Source: Streptomyces sporangiiformans (GTDB lineage Bacteria; Actinomycetota; Actinomycetes; Streptomycetales; Streptomycetaceae). Taken from it: DNA of 41,193 nt. The stretch covers positions 426-41,618 of the forward strand of contig NZ_VCHX02000089.1 of NCBI RefSeq assembly GCF_005768555.2. The letters are read 5' to 3'. This document shows, in pieces, positions 11,063-19,225 of this stretch (positions within the stretch are counted from its first letter, which is position 1; every line of letters begins with the position of its first letter). The notes under the pieces are model-generated. The model was not told where the DNA came from. It saw only the letters and a program-made list of their open reading frames with translations, and searched no databases. The position numbers and the translations under genes are program-made.

Positions 11063-11857
11063 TCAGTCGGCCGGCAGCGGCTCCATGATGTCGTCCAGCC
11101 ATTTCTGCCATTCCGGGGCCCGCTCGGCCGGCCCCGCCTCCTTGGGCCGGCCCTCCCAGGCGGCCACCGGACGGATCCCGTGCAGGGCGTTCACCAGCCA
11201 CACCTCGCGGCCCTCCAGTTCGTCCAGGGTCCGCTCGCGCTGGTCGAGCGGGGTGCCGGTGCGCGCGGCCCGTTCCTGGATGAGTCCGAGGGTGACCCCC
11301 GGGAGGAGGGGCAGTCGCGGTGGGGGCGAGCAGAGGGTGTCGTCCTCCCACCACAGCAGACTGGAACTGGCTCCCTCCAGGACGAGGCCCGAGGGTGCGA
11401 TCAGTACGGCCTCCTCGGCGCCCTGCCCGGCGGCCCGCTGCCGGACCCGGGCGAGGGCGTCCAGGTCGGGGCCCTTGCGGCGGGGCACGGTCCGGGGGTC
11501 GGGCTGTCCCGCCGCCCACACCCGTACGTCGGGTGCGAGTTCCGGCGCGTGCCGCAGCAGAAGCCGCAACTGGAGGGATCCTCGGGCGAGCTCGACGCGG
11601 GGGAACCACGTTCCCGTGCGCGGCAGGGCCGCGGTCATGTCCCGCCAGAACTCGGCGACTTGTGCGGGCGGCGGGGCGCCGCACTCGGCACAGGCGCGCT
11701 CGAAACGCTCGCGGTGCCGGCCGAAGCCCCGCACCTGCCCGTCGCGCAGCAGCCAAGAGTCCGCGGCCAGCAGTCGGGTGTCGGCCGCCAGACCACGGCT
11801 GAGACCACTGCCGGGGTTCCAGGCCAACAGGCCCTCCGCGATTGCCGGTTGTGTCAC
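11063..11857 (-). CDS. Class IV PLP aminotransferase-fold enzyme, probable 4-amino-4-deoxychorismate lyase (PabC-like)
   Basis: Fold-type IV PLP enzyme. In this operon the expected reaction is elimination of pyruvate from 4-amino-4-deoxychorismate to give p-aminobenzoate. The 264-residue protein has the likely PLP lysine in PRRKGPDLDAL, and the family's EGASSSLLWWEDDTL...LPLLPGVTLGLI segment that binds the PLP phosphate. Substrate-side residues cannot be judged by eye, so a branched-chain or D-amino-acid aminotransferase is the alternative. GTG 11857 has GAGGAG 7-8 nt upstream. It is the last gene of the operon, 22 bp after the hydroxylase stop, and is followed by two hairpins. Confidence 0.85.
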   Translation of the reverse strand: MTQPAIAEGLLAWNPGSGLSRGLAADTRLLAADSWLLRDGQVRGFGRHRERFERACAECGAPPPAQVAEFWRDMTAALPRTGTWFPRVELARGSLQLRLLLRHAPELAPDVRVWAAGQPDPRTVPRRKGPDLDALARVRQRAAGQGAEEAVLIAPSGLVLEGASSSLLWWEDDTLCSPPPRLPLLPGVTLGLIQERAARTGTPLDQRERTLDELEGREVWLVNALHGIRPVAAWEGRPKEAGPAERAPEWQKWLDDIMEPLPAD

Positions 11858-11879
11858 AGAGACTCCTCTCGGTGTTGCC

Positions 11880-13058
11880 CTAGTACTTGCGGCCGGCGCT
11901 CGCCGGTGAACCGCCCCGGGGCCCATAGGGCGCGTGCTCCAGCCAGGCCCCGCACCACGGCACGACGGGCGCCAGTGCCGCCGCCGCACGCTGCTTGACC
12001 CGTACGATCCGCCGCCGGGGCCGCAGATGGTCCAGCGCGGTACCGGCGGCCGCGCTGTTGAACAGGGCCGCCGCGCGCCGGACTTCGGCGAAGTGGGCGA
12101 CGGCTTCGGCCGTACCGGTGGCGACGGCTTCGGCGGCCGCCGCCGCGTCCGCGATGCCGCTGTTCATGCCGCGCGCGCCGAACGGCGGGAAGAGGTGCGC
12201 CGCCTCGCCGACGAGGAGCACCCGGTGGTGCGGGTCGGTGAAGGTGGCGGCGACCTTGCGCAGGAAGCGGTAGGTCGACACCCACAGGATCCGTTCGGCG
12301 TACCCCTCCCCCACCACGTCCGGCAGCCATGCGCGTACGGCCTCCTCCGTCCCGTACGCCTCCTGGGGGTCGTCGTCGCGGCACTGGAGGTCGAGCTGGA
12401 AGCCTCCGGTGAACGGCACGCGCATCACGCTGCGCCCGCCGACACCGGGGTGCTCGTAGTGGAAGACCCGCTCCAGCGGCAGTTCCGCCCCCGGGATGTC
12501 GGCGATGTCCACCACGACGTGGAAGCCGTCCGCGTGACTGCCCTGCAGCACGATGCCCAGTTCGCGCCGCACGGCCGAGCGGGCGCCGTCGGCGGCGACC
12601 GCGTGGGTGCCGGTCCAGGTGCGGCCGTCCTCGCCGGTCAGGACGACCCCGCTCGGATCGGCGCGTACGCCCTCCACCCGGGCACCCCACACGAACTCCA
12701 CCCCGGCATCCTCGCAGGCGGCGAGGAGGAAACGCTCGGTGTCCACCTGGCGCAGACTGGTGAAGGGCGGTGGCCCCGAGGGGGGAGGGAAGGTGCGGGA
12801 GTACACCTCGCGGCCCCGGTACAGAGTGCGCTTGGTCTGCCAGGTCCGTCCGTAGGACGTGATCTCGTCGGCCAGGCCGGGGCGCATCCCGTCGAGCAGG
12901 TGCAGGGTCTCCCGGTGCACGAACAGGGCGCGGCTGCCGGGCCGCCTGCGCCCCTCGGGGTCCGCCTCCAGCAGGACGACGGGCAGTCCCCGGGCGCGCA
13001 GGGCGAGGGCGGCCGACAGGCCCACGGGTCCGGCGCCCACCACGAGGACGGAGTTCAT
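11880..13058 (-). CDS. FAD-dependent aromatic hydroxylase (PF01494-type monooxygenase)
   Basis: 392-residue group A flavoprotein monooxygenase, the class that uses NAD(P)H and O2 to hydroxylate aromatic rings. Seen: the dinucleotide-binding GAGPVGL (8-14), a conserved Arg segment (RQVDTERFLLAA), the DG motif at 157-158 (DGARSAVRRE), and the FAD ribityl motif at 283-288, which reads VGEAAH rather than the more usual GDAAH, followed by PPFGARGMNSGIADA. It most resembles the MhpA/PheA group. The neighbours make p-aminobenzoate or its activated form the likely substrate; both ring hydroxylation and oxidative decarboxylation to an aminophenol are known chemistries for such flavoenzymes. ATG 13058 overlaps the preceding gene's stop by 4 bp (ATGA). 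Confidence 0.9.
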   Translation of the reverse strand: MNSVLVVGAGPVGLSAALALRARGLPVVLLEADPEGRRRPGSRALFVHRETLHLLDGMRPGLADEITSYGRTWQTKRTLYRGREVYSRTFPPPSGPPPFTSLRQVDTERFLLAACEDAGVEFVWGARVEGVRADPSGVVLTGEDGRTWTGTHAVAADGARSAVRRELGIVLQGSHADGFHVVVDIADIPGAELPLERVFHYEHPGVGGRSVMRVPFTGGFQLDLQCRDDDPQEAYGTEEAVRAWLPDVVGEGYAERILWVSTYRFLRKVAATFTDPHHRVLLVGEAAHLFPPFGARGMNSGIADAAAAAEAVATGTAEAVAHFAEVRRAAALFNSAAAGTALDHLRPRRRIVRVKQRAAAALAPVVPWCGAWLEHAPYGPRGGSPASAGRKY

Positions 13059-14689
13059 GTGCGGGTGCTCTCGGTCAGCATGCGGGTGATCTCCACCCGC
13101 TTCACCTTCCAGGTGGCGGTCATCGGCAGCTCCTCGAACCGCCACTGCCGCGGTTCGGCCATCGTGGGCAGATCGGCCGTGGCCTCCCTCCAGCGCGCCA
13201 TGTCCAGGGGCTGTTCTCCGCGGACGCACACCACCGGCACCGGTTCGCGGTCCGCGCCCGGCACGATGACGACCTCGCGAAGCTCCTCCAGGCGGGACAT
13301 CAGCGTGTCCTCGACCTCCAGGTTGCTGTGCATCGAGTCGATCTGGTCGACCTCACGGTCGATCAGGTAGAGGGCGCCGAGGCGGCTTTGGTAGCCCATG
13401 TCGCCCATCTGCCACCACTCGCCGTCGAGTTGGCGCAGGTACTGCTCGCGGGCACCGAGGTAGGTGAGGATGCGGCCCCTGGTGCGGGCCTCGATCGGGC
13501 CGGCCGTTCCGGGCCTGGCCCGCCCGCCGGATCCGTCGGCGACGCGTATGCGGGTGAAGCCCGGTATCCCGATCCCGACCCGGCGGCCGTCCGCGCGGGC
13601 GGCACTGCGTCGCGTGAACCACTGGAAGGCGACGGGGCCGGTCTCGCTCTGTCCGTAGAGCTGGATCAGCCATGGCGAGCGGCGTTTCGACGCACCCAGC
13701 AGCCGGCGCACGGTGCGGGGATGGATCGCGTCGAAGGTGGAGCCGTAGGAGCGGACCCGGGACAGTGGCGCTCCGGGTGCGTCCGCCAGTTCCTCCCAGA
13801 GCACGAAGGTGTTGGGGTGGGTCTCGACGATGCCGGGGCGGTGCCGGGCCAGCAGCGGTCCCACCGACGCGGGTTCCGGATCGGTGATCAGCACCAGCGG
13901 GCTGCCGAAGTGCAGCAGCACGCCGAGCAGATGGTAGAAGCGCGAGTGCACGAACGACATGTGCAGCGCCGCGGTCTCGCCGCGCGTGGGCCAGCCCATC
14001 GCCTTCTGCGGTACGAGCCGGTTCCACATGCTGTTCGGGCAGTGCACGGCGAATTTGGGGATGCCGGTGGTGCCCGAGCTGTGCGTGATCAGGGAGGGTT
14101 CCCGCTGGTGGAGCCGTACGGGCGCGGGAGGCCGGGTGCCGGCGAACTTCTCCAGGGGGACGGCGCCGGGCGCGTCGTCCACCGCGAGCGTCCGCCGTAC
14201 GAGCAGGGGGAGCTCGACGTCCTTGAGCGGTCCTTCCAGCTTGGCTCTGTCGGTGATCAGCCAGGGCTTGTGGAGCCGTTCGAGGAGCTGTCCGACGACC
14301 GGGCCGGCCAGCGCGGGCGAGAGCAGGGCGGGTACGGCGCCGATCCGGGAGACGGCACAGGTCAGCAGCACGATGTCGACGTTGTCCGTCTTGTGGATGA
14401 CCACCTCCTCCGAGGGCCTGACCCCGGCCTCCCACAGCCGGCCGGAGAGCTCGTCGACGAGGTCGGCCAGCATCGTGTAGGTGAGGTCGACCCCGAGGTC
14501 GGGGGTGACGTCCAGCGGCCGGTCCAGCGTGACGAAGACCGCTCCGTGGCGAGTGGCCGCCTGCCGGAACATCGGGCCCAGATAGAAGCCGCGGTCGGAG
14601 AGCAGGGGCTGCTGCTGTCGCATCGGCCCGATCCTTTCTGCTGTGGAGCCGGATCCGGCCGTGGCGCGTGGGGAAGCGGTGGCGGTCAT
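13055..14689 (-). CDS. ANL-superfamily adenylating enzyme with an atypical C-terminal hinge
   Basis: 544-residue AMP-forming acyl/aryl ligase-type protein. The ATP P-loop is THSSGTTGIPK (202-212), the A5-type motif is GQSETG (346-351), and the aspartate motif reads MGDMGY. The hinge region (LIDREVDQIDSMHSNLEVED) departs from the normal GRxDDxIxxxGxxIxxxEVE, lacking the glycine after the hinge. The extreme C-terminus still has WKVKR (527-531), where the catalytic lysine should be. It is clearly different from the neighbouring ligase gene, so it probably activates a second acid. There is no carrier domain. ATG 14689 lies 2 nt after the upstream stop codon. Fatty acid, aryl acid or amino acid substrates are all possible. 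Confidence 0.85.
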   Translation of the reverse strand: MTATASPRATAGSGSTAERIGPMRQQQPLLSDRGFYLGPMFRQAATRHGAVFVTLDRPLDVTPDLGVDLTYTMLADLVDELSGRLWEAGVRPSEEVVIHKTDNVDIVLLTCAVSRIGAVPALLSPALAGPVVGQLLERLHKPWLITDRAKLEGPLKDVELPLLVRRTLAVDDAPGAVPLEKFAGTRPPAPVRLHQREPSLITHSSGTTGIPKFAVHCPNSMWNRLVPQKAMGWPTRGETAALHMSFVHSRFYHLLGVLLHFGSPLVLITDPEPASVGPLLARHRPGIVETHPNTFVLWEELADAPGAPLSRVRSYGSTFDAIHPRTVRRLLGASKRRSPWLIQLYGQSETGPVAFQWFTRRSAARADGRRVGIGIPGFTRIRVADGSGGRARPGTAGPIEARTRGRILTYLGAREQYLRQLDGEWWQMGDMGYQSRLGALYLIDREVDQIDSMHSNLEVEDTLMSRLEELREVVIVPGADREPVPVVCVRGEQPLDMARWREATADLPTMAEPRQWRFEELPMTATWKVKRVEITRMLTESTRT

Positions 14690-14691
14690 GG

Positions 14692-16263
14692 TCACCACGC
14701 TCCCTGGCGGACCAGGTGGCGGCGGAGCTTTCCGGTGGGGGTGCGAGGCAGCGACGGCACGAAGCTGACGCTCCGGGGGACCTTGAAGGCGGCGAGCCGG
14801 TCGCGCGCCAGGGCTATGAGGTCGGCTTCCAGGCCCGCCGGTATGGGTGTGGTGGGGACGACGAAGGCCCGAAGCCTGTTCGCGCCGCGCCGGTCGGTGA
14901 CGGCCGCGACGGCGACCTCCTTCACCGCGTGATGACCGCGCAGCACGGCCTCCACCTCCAGCGGGGACACGGTGATGCCGCCGACCATCTCCATGTCGTC
15001 CACGCGGCCCAGATGCCGGTAGGTGCCGTCGGGTTCGCGGCGCGCCCGGTCCCGGGTCGCCAGCCAGCCACCGACCAGGGTGCGCTCGGTCTCCTCGGGC
15101 CGGTTCAGGTACCCGGGCGTCAGCGTCGGTCCGCGCACCCAGAGTTCGCCCTCCACACCGTCCGGCACGGGGGCTCCCGCGCGGTCGCGCAGCTCCACTT
15201 CGAAGCCGGGTACGGGGCGGCCCACGGTGCCCGGGTGGTTGTGCTCGAAGCTGTTGGCGCAGAAGGCGTGCCCGGCCTCGGTGGAGCCGATCTGCTCCAG
15301 GACGGGCGCGCTGAGCAGTTCGGTGATCTGCTCCCCGAGCCCGGCGGGCATGCCCTCGCCGGCCGACACCGCCGCGCGTACCGAGGCGAAGCAGGAGATG
15401 TGCCCGCCGGCCCGGTCGGCCACCAGGGCGGCGTACGCGGACGGCACGGAGTAGAGCAGGGTCACCCGGTGCCGGGCGACGAGTTCGTCCACGGCGGCGG
15501 GGTTCGGGCGCCGGTCCACCAGCACGGCGGAGGAGCCGGAGAAGAGCGGGAAGACGAAGGCGTTGCCGAAGCCGTAGGCGAAGAACAGCTTGGACACGGA
15601 CAGGGTGACGTCGTCCGGGGTGATCCGCAGCAGCCGCCTGCCGATGAGGTCGTGGTACGTCTTCGGGTCGCTGTGGCAGTGCACGACTCCCTTGGGCCGG
15701 CCCGTGGTCCCGGAGGTGTACTGGATGTACAGCGGGGTGTGCGCGTCGACGGGATGGGCCCGGGTGGCCGGGGCGGAGGTGGCGGTGAGCGCGACGAGCT
15801 GGTCGGCACCGAGCCGGGCGCGGTCCGCGAACCGGTCGTCGAGGCCCGGTCCGGTCACACAGAGCACGGCCTCGGTGTCCTCGGCCATGAACTCGTGCTC
15901 GGCGGCGGTGAGTTCGGGGTTGACCAGGACCGCGACGGCTCCCAGGCGGGCGGTCGCGAGGAAAGTCGTCACCCAGGTGACGGAGTCGGGCAGCGCGAGC
16001 AGCACCCGGTCGCCGGGGCCGACTCCGTGGTCGGCGAGCACGGTGGCCGCGCGGGCCGCGAGGTCGTGCACCTCTGCGTGGGTCCAGGACCGGTGCCCCT
16101 GGTGGAAGGCGGTCCGGCCGGTCCAGTCGCGCCGCGTGGCGATCTCGGCGAGGTGGGCCGCCAGGTTGCCGGGAGCACCCGCGTCGGCGGGAGCCGGCGT
16201 GCACTGCCGGGGCATGGTGGCTGGTGTGGACCGCAGGGTCGACGTGGCCTGGGAAATCGTCAT
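14692..16263 (-). CDS. Benzoate-CoA ligase-like ANL enzyme
   Basis: 523-residue AMP-forming aryl-CoA ligase-type enzyme. The P-loop is YTSGTTGRPKG (182-192), the acceptor motif is IGSTEAGHAF, the hinge is the canonical GRVDDMEMVGGITVSPLEVE, and catalytic K512 sits in PTGKLRR. The LFFAYGFGNAFVFPLFSG stretch is characteristic of benzoate/aminobenzoate-CoA ligases. The motif normally reading TGD is ATRD here. In this operon p-aminobenzoate is the obvious substrate, giving p-aminobenzoyl-CoA or an adenylate; that is inference. ATG 16263 overlaps the pabAB stop by 4 bp (ATGA). Related enzymes load starters on polyene synthases, but no polyketide synthase is in the window. Confidence 0.9.
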   Translation of the reverse strand: MTISQATSTLRSTPATMPRQCTPAPADAGAPGNLAAHLAEIATRRDWTGRTAFHQGHRSWTHAEVHDLAARAATVLADHGVGPGDRVLLALPDSVTWVTTFLATARLGAVAVLVNPELTAAEHEFMAEDTEAVLCVTGPGLDDRFADRARLGADQLVALTATSAPATRAHPVDAHTPLYIQYTSGTTGRPKGVVHCHSDPKTYHDLIGRRLLRITPDDVTLSVSKLFFAYGFGNAFVFPLFSGSSAVLVDRRPNPAAVDELVARHRVTLLYSVPSAYAALVADRAGGHISCFASVRAAVSAGEGMPAGLGEQITELLSAPVLEQIGSTEAGHAFCANSFEHNHPGTVGRPVPGFEVELRDRAGAPVPDGVEGELWVRGPTLTPGYLNRPEETERTLVGGWLATRDRARREPDGTYRHLGRVDDMEMVGGITVSPLEVEAVLRGHHAVKEVAVAAVTDRRGANRLRAFVVPTTPIPAGLEADLIALARDRLAAFKVPRSVSFVPSLPRTPTGKLRRHLVRQGAW

Positions 16264-18377
16264 CGGGTCGGCTCCTGCGCGGTCGCGGGGACGGCGGTGT
16301 GCTCCTGGTGGGCGCGCATCTGCGCCGCGGTCTTCAGCAGCATCTCGTCGTACTCCGCCGCCGGATCGGAGTCGAGGACGATCGCGCCGCCGGCGCCCAG
16401 GTGCATGAGGCCGTCGGCGAACACGGCGGTACGGATGACGATGCTCAGGTCGGCGCCGCCACTGCACCCCAGGTAGCCGAGGGCGCCGGAGTACACCCCG
16501 CGTGCCTCGGTCTCCAGGGAGTCGATGATCTCCATGGTGCGCAGCTTGGGCGCGCCGGTCATCGAGCCGCCGGGGAAGCAGGCGCGTACGCAGTCGACCG
16601 CGTCCGTGTCCTCCCGCAGCCGTCCCTCGACGGTGGAGACCAGCTGGTGCACGGTGGCGTACGTCTCGGTGGCCATGAGGCGGGACACCCGCACCGTGCC
16701 GGTCGCGCAGACCCGGCCCAGGTCGTTGCGGAGCAGGTCGACGATCATCAGGTTCTCGGCGCGCGTCTTGTCGTCGGCGGCCAGCGCGTCCCGCAGCCGG
16801 GCGTCCTCCTCCGGGGTGTCGCCACGGGGTGCGGTGCCCTTGATCGGCTTGGCCTCGGCGACGCCGTCCGGGGTGATCCGCAGGAAGCGCTCGGGGGACG
16901 AGCTGGCCACGTCGAGGTCGCCGAACCTCAGGAAGGCCGCGTAGGGCGCCGGGTTGACGCGCCGGAGCACCCGGTAGAAGTGGTACGGGTCGTGCGGCGC
17001 GGGTAACCGGGCGGCGTTGGTCAGGCAGATCTCGTAGCTGGTGCCCGCCCTGAGCTCCCGCCGGCAGGCCTCGATGTCCGCGAGGTAGGTCGCCCGGTCG
17101 CGCACCAGCCACGGCTCGGCGGCGCCGGGGAGTGGATCGGACGGTAAGGGCAGGGGCGGCTTGTCCGTGGACACGAAGGTGAGCTGGGCCATCGTGGTGT
17201 CGAGCCACTCGGTGGCCTCACGGGTGGCCTGCGGGGTGTCCTCGGCGAGGCAGACGGCGTAGGTGAAGCCTTCCTCGTGGTCGACCGCGATCAGCCGGTC
17301 GGCGAACAGCCAGCAGGCGTCCGGGGTCTCGGCCCGGTGACGGTTGGCCGAGCCGCAGTCGGCCTTCAACTCGTAGCCGAAGTAGCCGACATAGCCGCCG
17401 GTGAAGTCGAAGGGCAGTCCGGTGGCGTCGACGTGACGGGTCGCCAGCTGCCGCTTCAGGTAGTCGAAGACATTGGACCGGACCTTGCGCGGGGGCCGTC
17501 CGGCCCGATCGATCTCGCAGAGGCCGGTCTCGACGTCGTAGCGGACGAACTCGGCGAGCGGTCCGGTGCCGTCCCCGAAGAACGAGAACCGGGACTGGCC
17601 CTGCTCGACGCGGGAGCTGTCCAGCCAGAACGCCCGCGGGGCGTCGGCGTACATACGGGTGAACGCGGCCTCGGCGTCGACGGCGGTGGCGATACGGCGG
17701 GTGTGCAGCCGGTGGGCGGGGCGCGGGGCCCGCCGGGGCCGGGGAATCTTCACCGCGGCCGGGGGGACGGACGTGTTCTTCGTACGCGGCCTGCGGTCCC
17801 GCTCCGCCGTGAGATTGCGGAAGTTCACCAGCATCCGGTGGCCGTAGTCGGTGAGTACGGACTCGGGATGGAACTGCACTCCCCACAGGGGCCGGGTGCG
17901 GTGCCGCAGCCCCATCAGGACGCCGTCCTCGGACCAGGCGGTGGCCTCCAGGGTCTCGGGCAGCGGCTCGCGCACGGCCAGCGAGTGGTAGCGCACCGCG
18001 GTGAAGTGCTGCGGCAGCCCCTGGAACAGGTCACGGCCGTTGTGCCGGATCGTGGAGAGGTAGCCGTGGCGGGGCTCCGGGGCGGCCTCGACATCGCCGC
18101 GCTCCCCTGCGGCGATGCCCTGATGACCGAGACAGACACCGAGCACGGGGATCTCGGCCTCGGCGAGCACGCGGGCGCCGATACCGAAGTCGCGCGGTTC
18201 GGCCGGGTGTCCGGGACCGGGCGACACCACCACGTTGTCGAACTCCCGCAGATCGGGAATTCCGCCGGCCGCGGTGTCATTGAGGATCACCACCGGCTCC
18301 TCGCCATTGACCTCGGCGATCAACTGGAACAGGTTGTACGTGTACGAATCGTAATTGTCGATGAGCAGGGTCTTCAC
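16260..18377 (-). CDS. pabAB: Fused aminodeoxychorismate synthase PabAB
   Basis: Converts chorismate plus glutamine to 4-amino-4-deoxychorismate. The N-terminal class I glutamine amidotransferase (1-190) has nucleophile C82 in VCLGHQG and H170/E172 in HPES. A basic linker (190-230) leads to the chorismate-binding component I domain. There, PIKGT at 511-515 is the aminodeoxychorismate synthase signature; anthranilate synthase would read PIAGT. GGSMTGAPK and SGALGY are intact. The length of 705 residues is normal for actinobacterial fused enzymes of antibiotic clusters. GTG 18377 has a strong GGGAGGTG. It lies 31 bp downstream of the ABM-domain gene and is coupled to the following ligase. A fused PabAB usually means dedicated precursor supply for secondary metabolism rather than folate, which typically has its own copy. 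Confidence 0.95.
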   Translation of the reverse strand: MKTLLIDNYDSYTYNLFQLIAEVNGEEPVVILNDTAAGGIPDLREFDNVVVSPGPGHPAEPRDFGIGARVLAEAEIPVLGVCLGHQGIAAGERGDVEAAPEPRHGYLSTIRHNGRDLFQGLPQHFTAVRYHSLAVREPLPETLEATAWSEDGVLMGLRHRTRPLWGVQFHPESVLTDYGHRMLVNFRNLTAERDRRPRTKNTSVPPAAVKIPRPRRAPRPAHRLHTRRIATAVDAEAAFTRMYADAPRAFWLDSSRVEQGQSRFSFFGDGTGPLAEFVRYDVETGLCEIDRAGRPPRKVRSNVFDYLKRQLATRHVDATGLPFDFTGGYVGYFGYELKADCGSANRHRAETPDACWLFADRLIAVDHEEGFTYAVCLAEDTPQATREATEWLDTTMAQLTFVSTDKPPLPLPSDPLPGAAEPWLVRDRATYLADIEACRRELRAGTSYEICLTNAARLPAPHDPYHFYRVLRRVNPAPYAAFLRFGDLDVASSSPERFLRITPDGVAEAKPIKGTAPRGDTPEEDARLRDALAADDKTRAENLMIVDLLRNDLGRVCATGTVRVSRLMATETYATVHQLVSTVEGRLREDTDAVDCVRACFPGGSMTGAPKLRTMEIIDSLETEARGVYSGALGYLGCSGGADLSIVIRTAVFADGLMHLGAGGAIVLDSDPAAEYDEMLLKTAAQMRAHQEHTAVPATAQEPTR

Positions 18378-18408
18378 CCGCCCACCTCCCTTTGATCGTT
18401 CTCGGGGC

Positions 18409-18987
18409 CTACGCCGTCCGCCGTTTGTGCCGTCCACGGAGTGCCTGGAGCGGCGGGTACAGCCATTTCTTGAAGAAACGCTGAAGTCGCGGCATGAGAA
18501 TCCAGGTGACGATGGCCGTCACCGAAAGACACAGCAGCAGAGTCCGAAAGAGCGGATTGAGGCTGTCGAGATAGGGGAGCACTGTCAGATTGAATAAGAG
18601 CACGGGCGGGAAGACCGCACTCATATTCACAAACCACAGCTTCCATTTCGGTGGCGGGCGCGGCGCGGCCGGTGTGACCACCTGGGACTCGAACCAGGCC
18701 CTCGAGCCCTGCACGCTCTTGCGTCCGGCCTCCCGCGCCAGGCCCTGGGCCCGGGTCGACCACTCGACCCAATCGACCGAGTTCTCCCAGGCCCGCGCGG
18801 AAGCCTCGCTGTCAAAGCGGTAGACCACATGCCACTCCGCCTCTCCGTCGACCAGTACGCCGCCTCCGAGAAAACCCGGCTGCTGCGCACTGGCACGCAG
18901 CGCGGCCCACCCCCAGGCATGAAAGGCGGCCTCGCGGCCCGGCACCACGCTGTATGCGACGGTGACGGTAACGGGATTCCTGCTCAC
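18409..18987 (-). CDS. ABM-domain (antibiotic biosynthesis monooxygenase-like) protein with two C-terminal membrane helices
   Basis: About 192 residues. The N-terminal half resembles a dimeric alpha/beta-barrel ABM fold (VTVTVAYSVVPGREAAFHAWGW, FLGGGVLVDGEAEWHVVYRF, ARAWENS). The C-terminal half holds two hydrophobic helices (around WFVNMSAVFPPVLLFNLTV and LLLCLSVTAIVTWILM) and ends in a basic tail (RLQRFFKKWL, RGRHKRRTA). ABM domains can be cofactor-free oxygenases but many only share the fold. The start is uncertain: GTG 18987 fits homologues I recall but its GGGAGGA abuts the codon, and the frame is open upstream to 19119 across an operator palindrome. It is the first gene of the aminobenzoate operon and is divergent from lacI. 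Confidence 0.75.
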   Translation of the reverse strand: MSRNPVTVTVAYSVVPGREAAFHAWGWAALRASAQQPGFLGGGVLVDGEAEWHVVYRFDSEASARAWENSVDWVEWSTRAQGLAREAGRKSVQGSRAWFESQVVTPAAPRPPPKWKLWFVNMSAVFPPVLLFNLTVLPYLDSLNPLFRTLLLCLSVTAIVTWILMPRLQRFFKKWLYPPLQALRGRHKRRTA

Positions 18988-19100
18988 TCCTCCCAGTACG
19001 GTCGGGCGCCTCTTCCCGCTCAAATATTCAACGAACTTTTTCAACTCCCCCGGGGGCAGGTCGTGGTGGCGCTGGAAGCTCCAGGTCGGCGCATCGGACG

Positions 19101-19118
19101 TGTCGAAGCGCTTCGACA
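19101..19118. promoter_or_regulatory. LacI-type operator A, between ABM-pabAB operon and lacI
   Basis: TGTCGAAGCGCTTCGACA is a perfect 18-bp palindrome with the central CG typical of LacI-family sites. It is 113 bp from the ABM start at 18987 and 107 bp from the lacI start at 19226, so it could act on both divergent promoters. The core is shared with three other sites in the window. Confidence 0.8.
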
Positions 19119-19191
19119 ACCTATGGACACCCGTCCCCCGTCAAGCTACTGTCGAGCCACCCTCACTCGCCCTTGCCCGTAACGCGCAACT

Positions 19192-19206
19192 GTCGAAGCG
19201 CTTCAC
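19192..19206. promoter_or_regulatory. LacI-type operator B, immediately upstream of lacI
   Basis: GTCGAAGCGCTTCAC is a one-mismatch version of the same palindrome, 19 bp before the lacI ATG. The position is suited to autorepression. Confidence 0.75.
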
Positions 19207-19225
19207 ACAATCCTTGGAGAGCTGG

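Noticed and set aside
16260..18377. Anthranilate synthase (TrpE-TrpG fusion) as an alternative to PabAB
   Set aside because: PIKGT at residues 511-515 is the aminodeoxychorismate synthase form, and a PabC-like gene is in the same operon.
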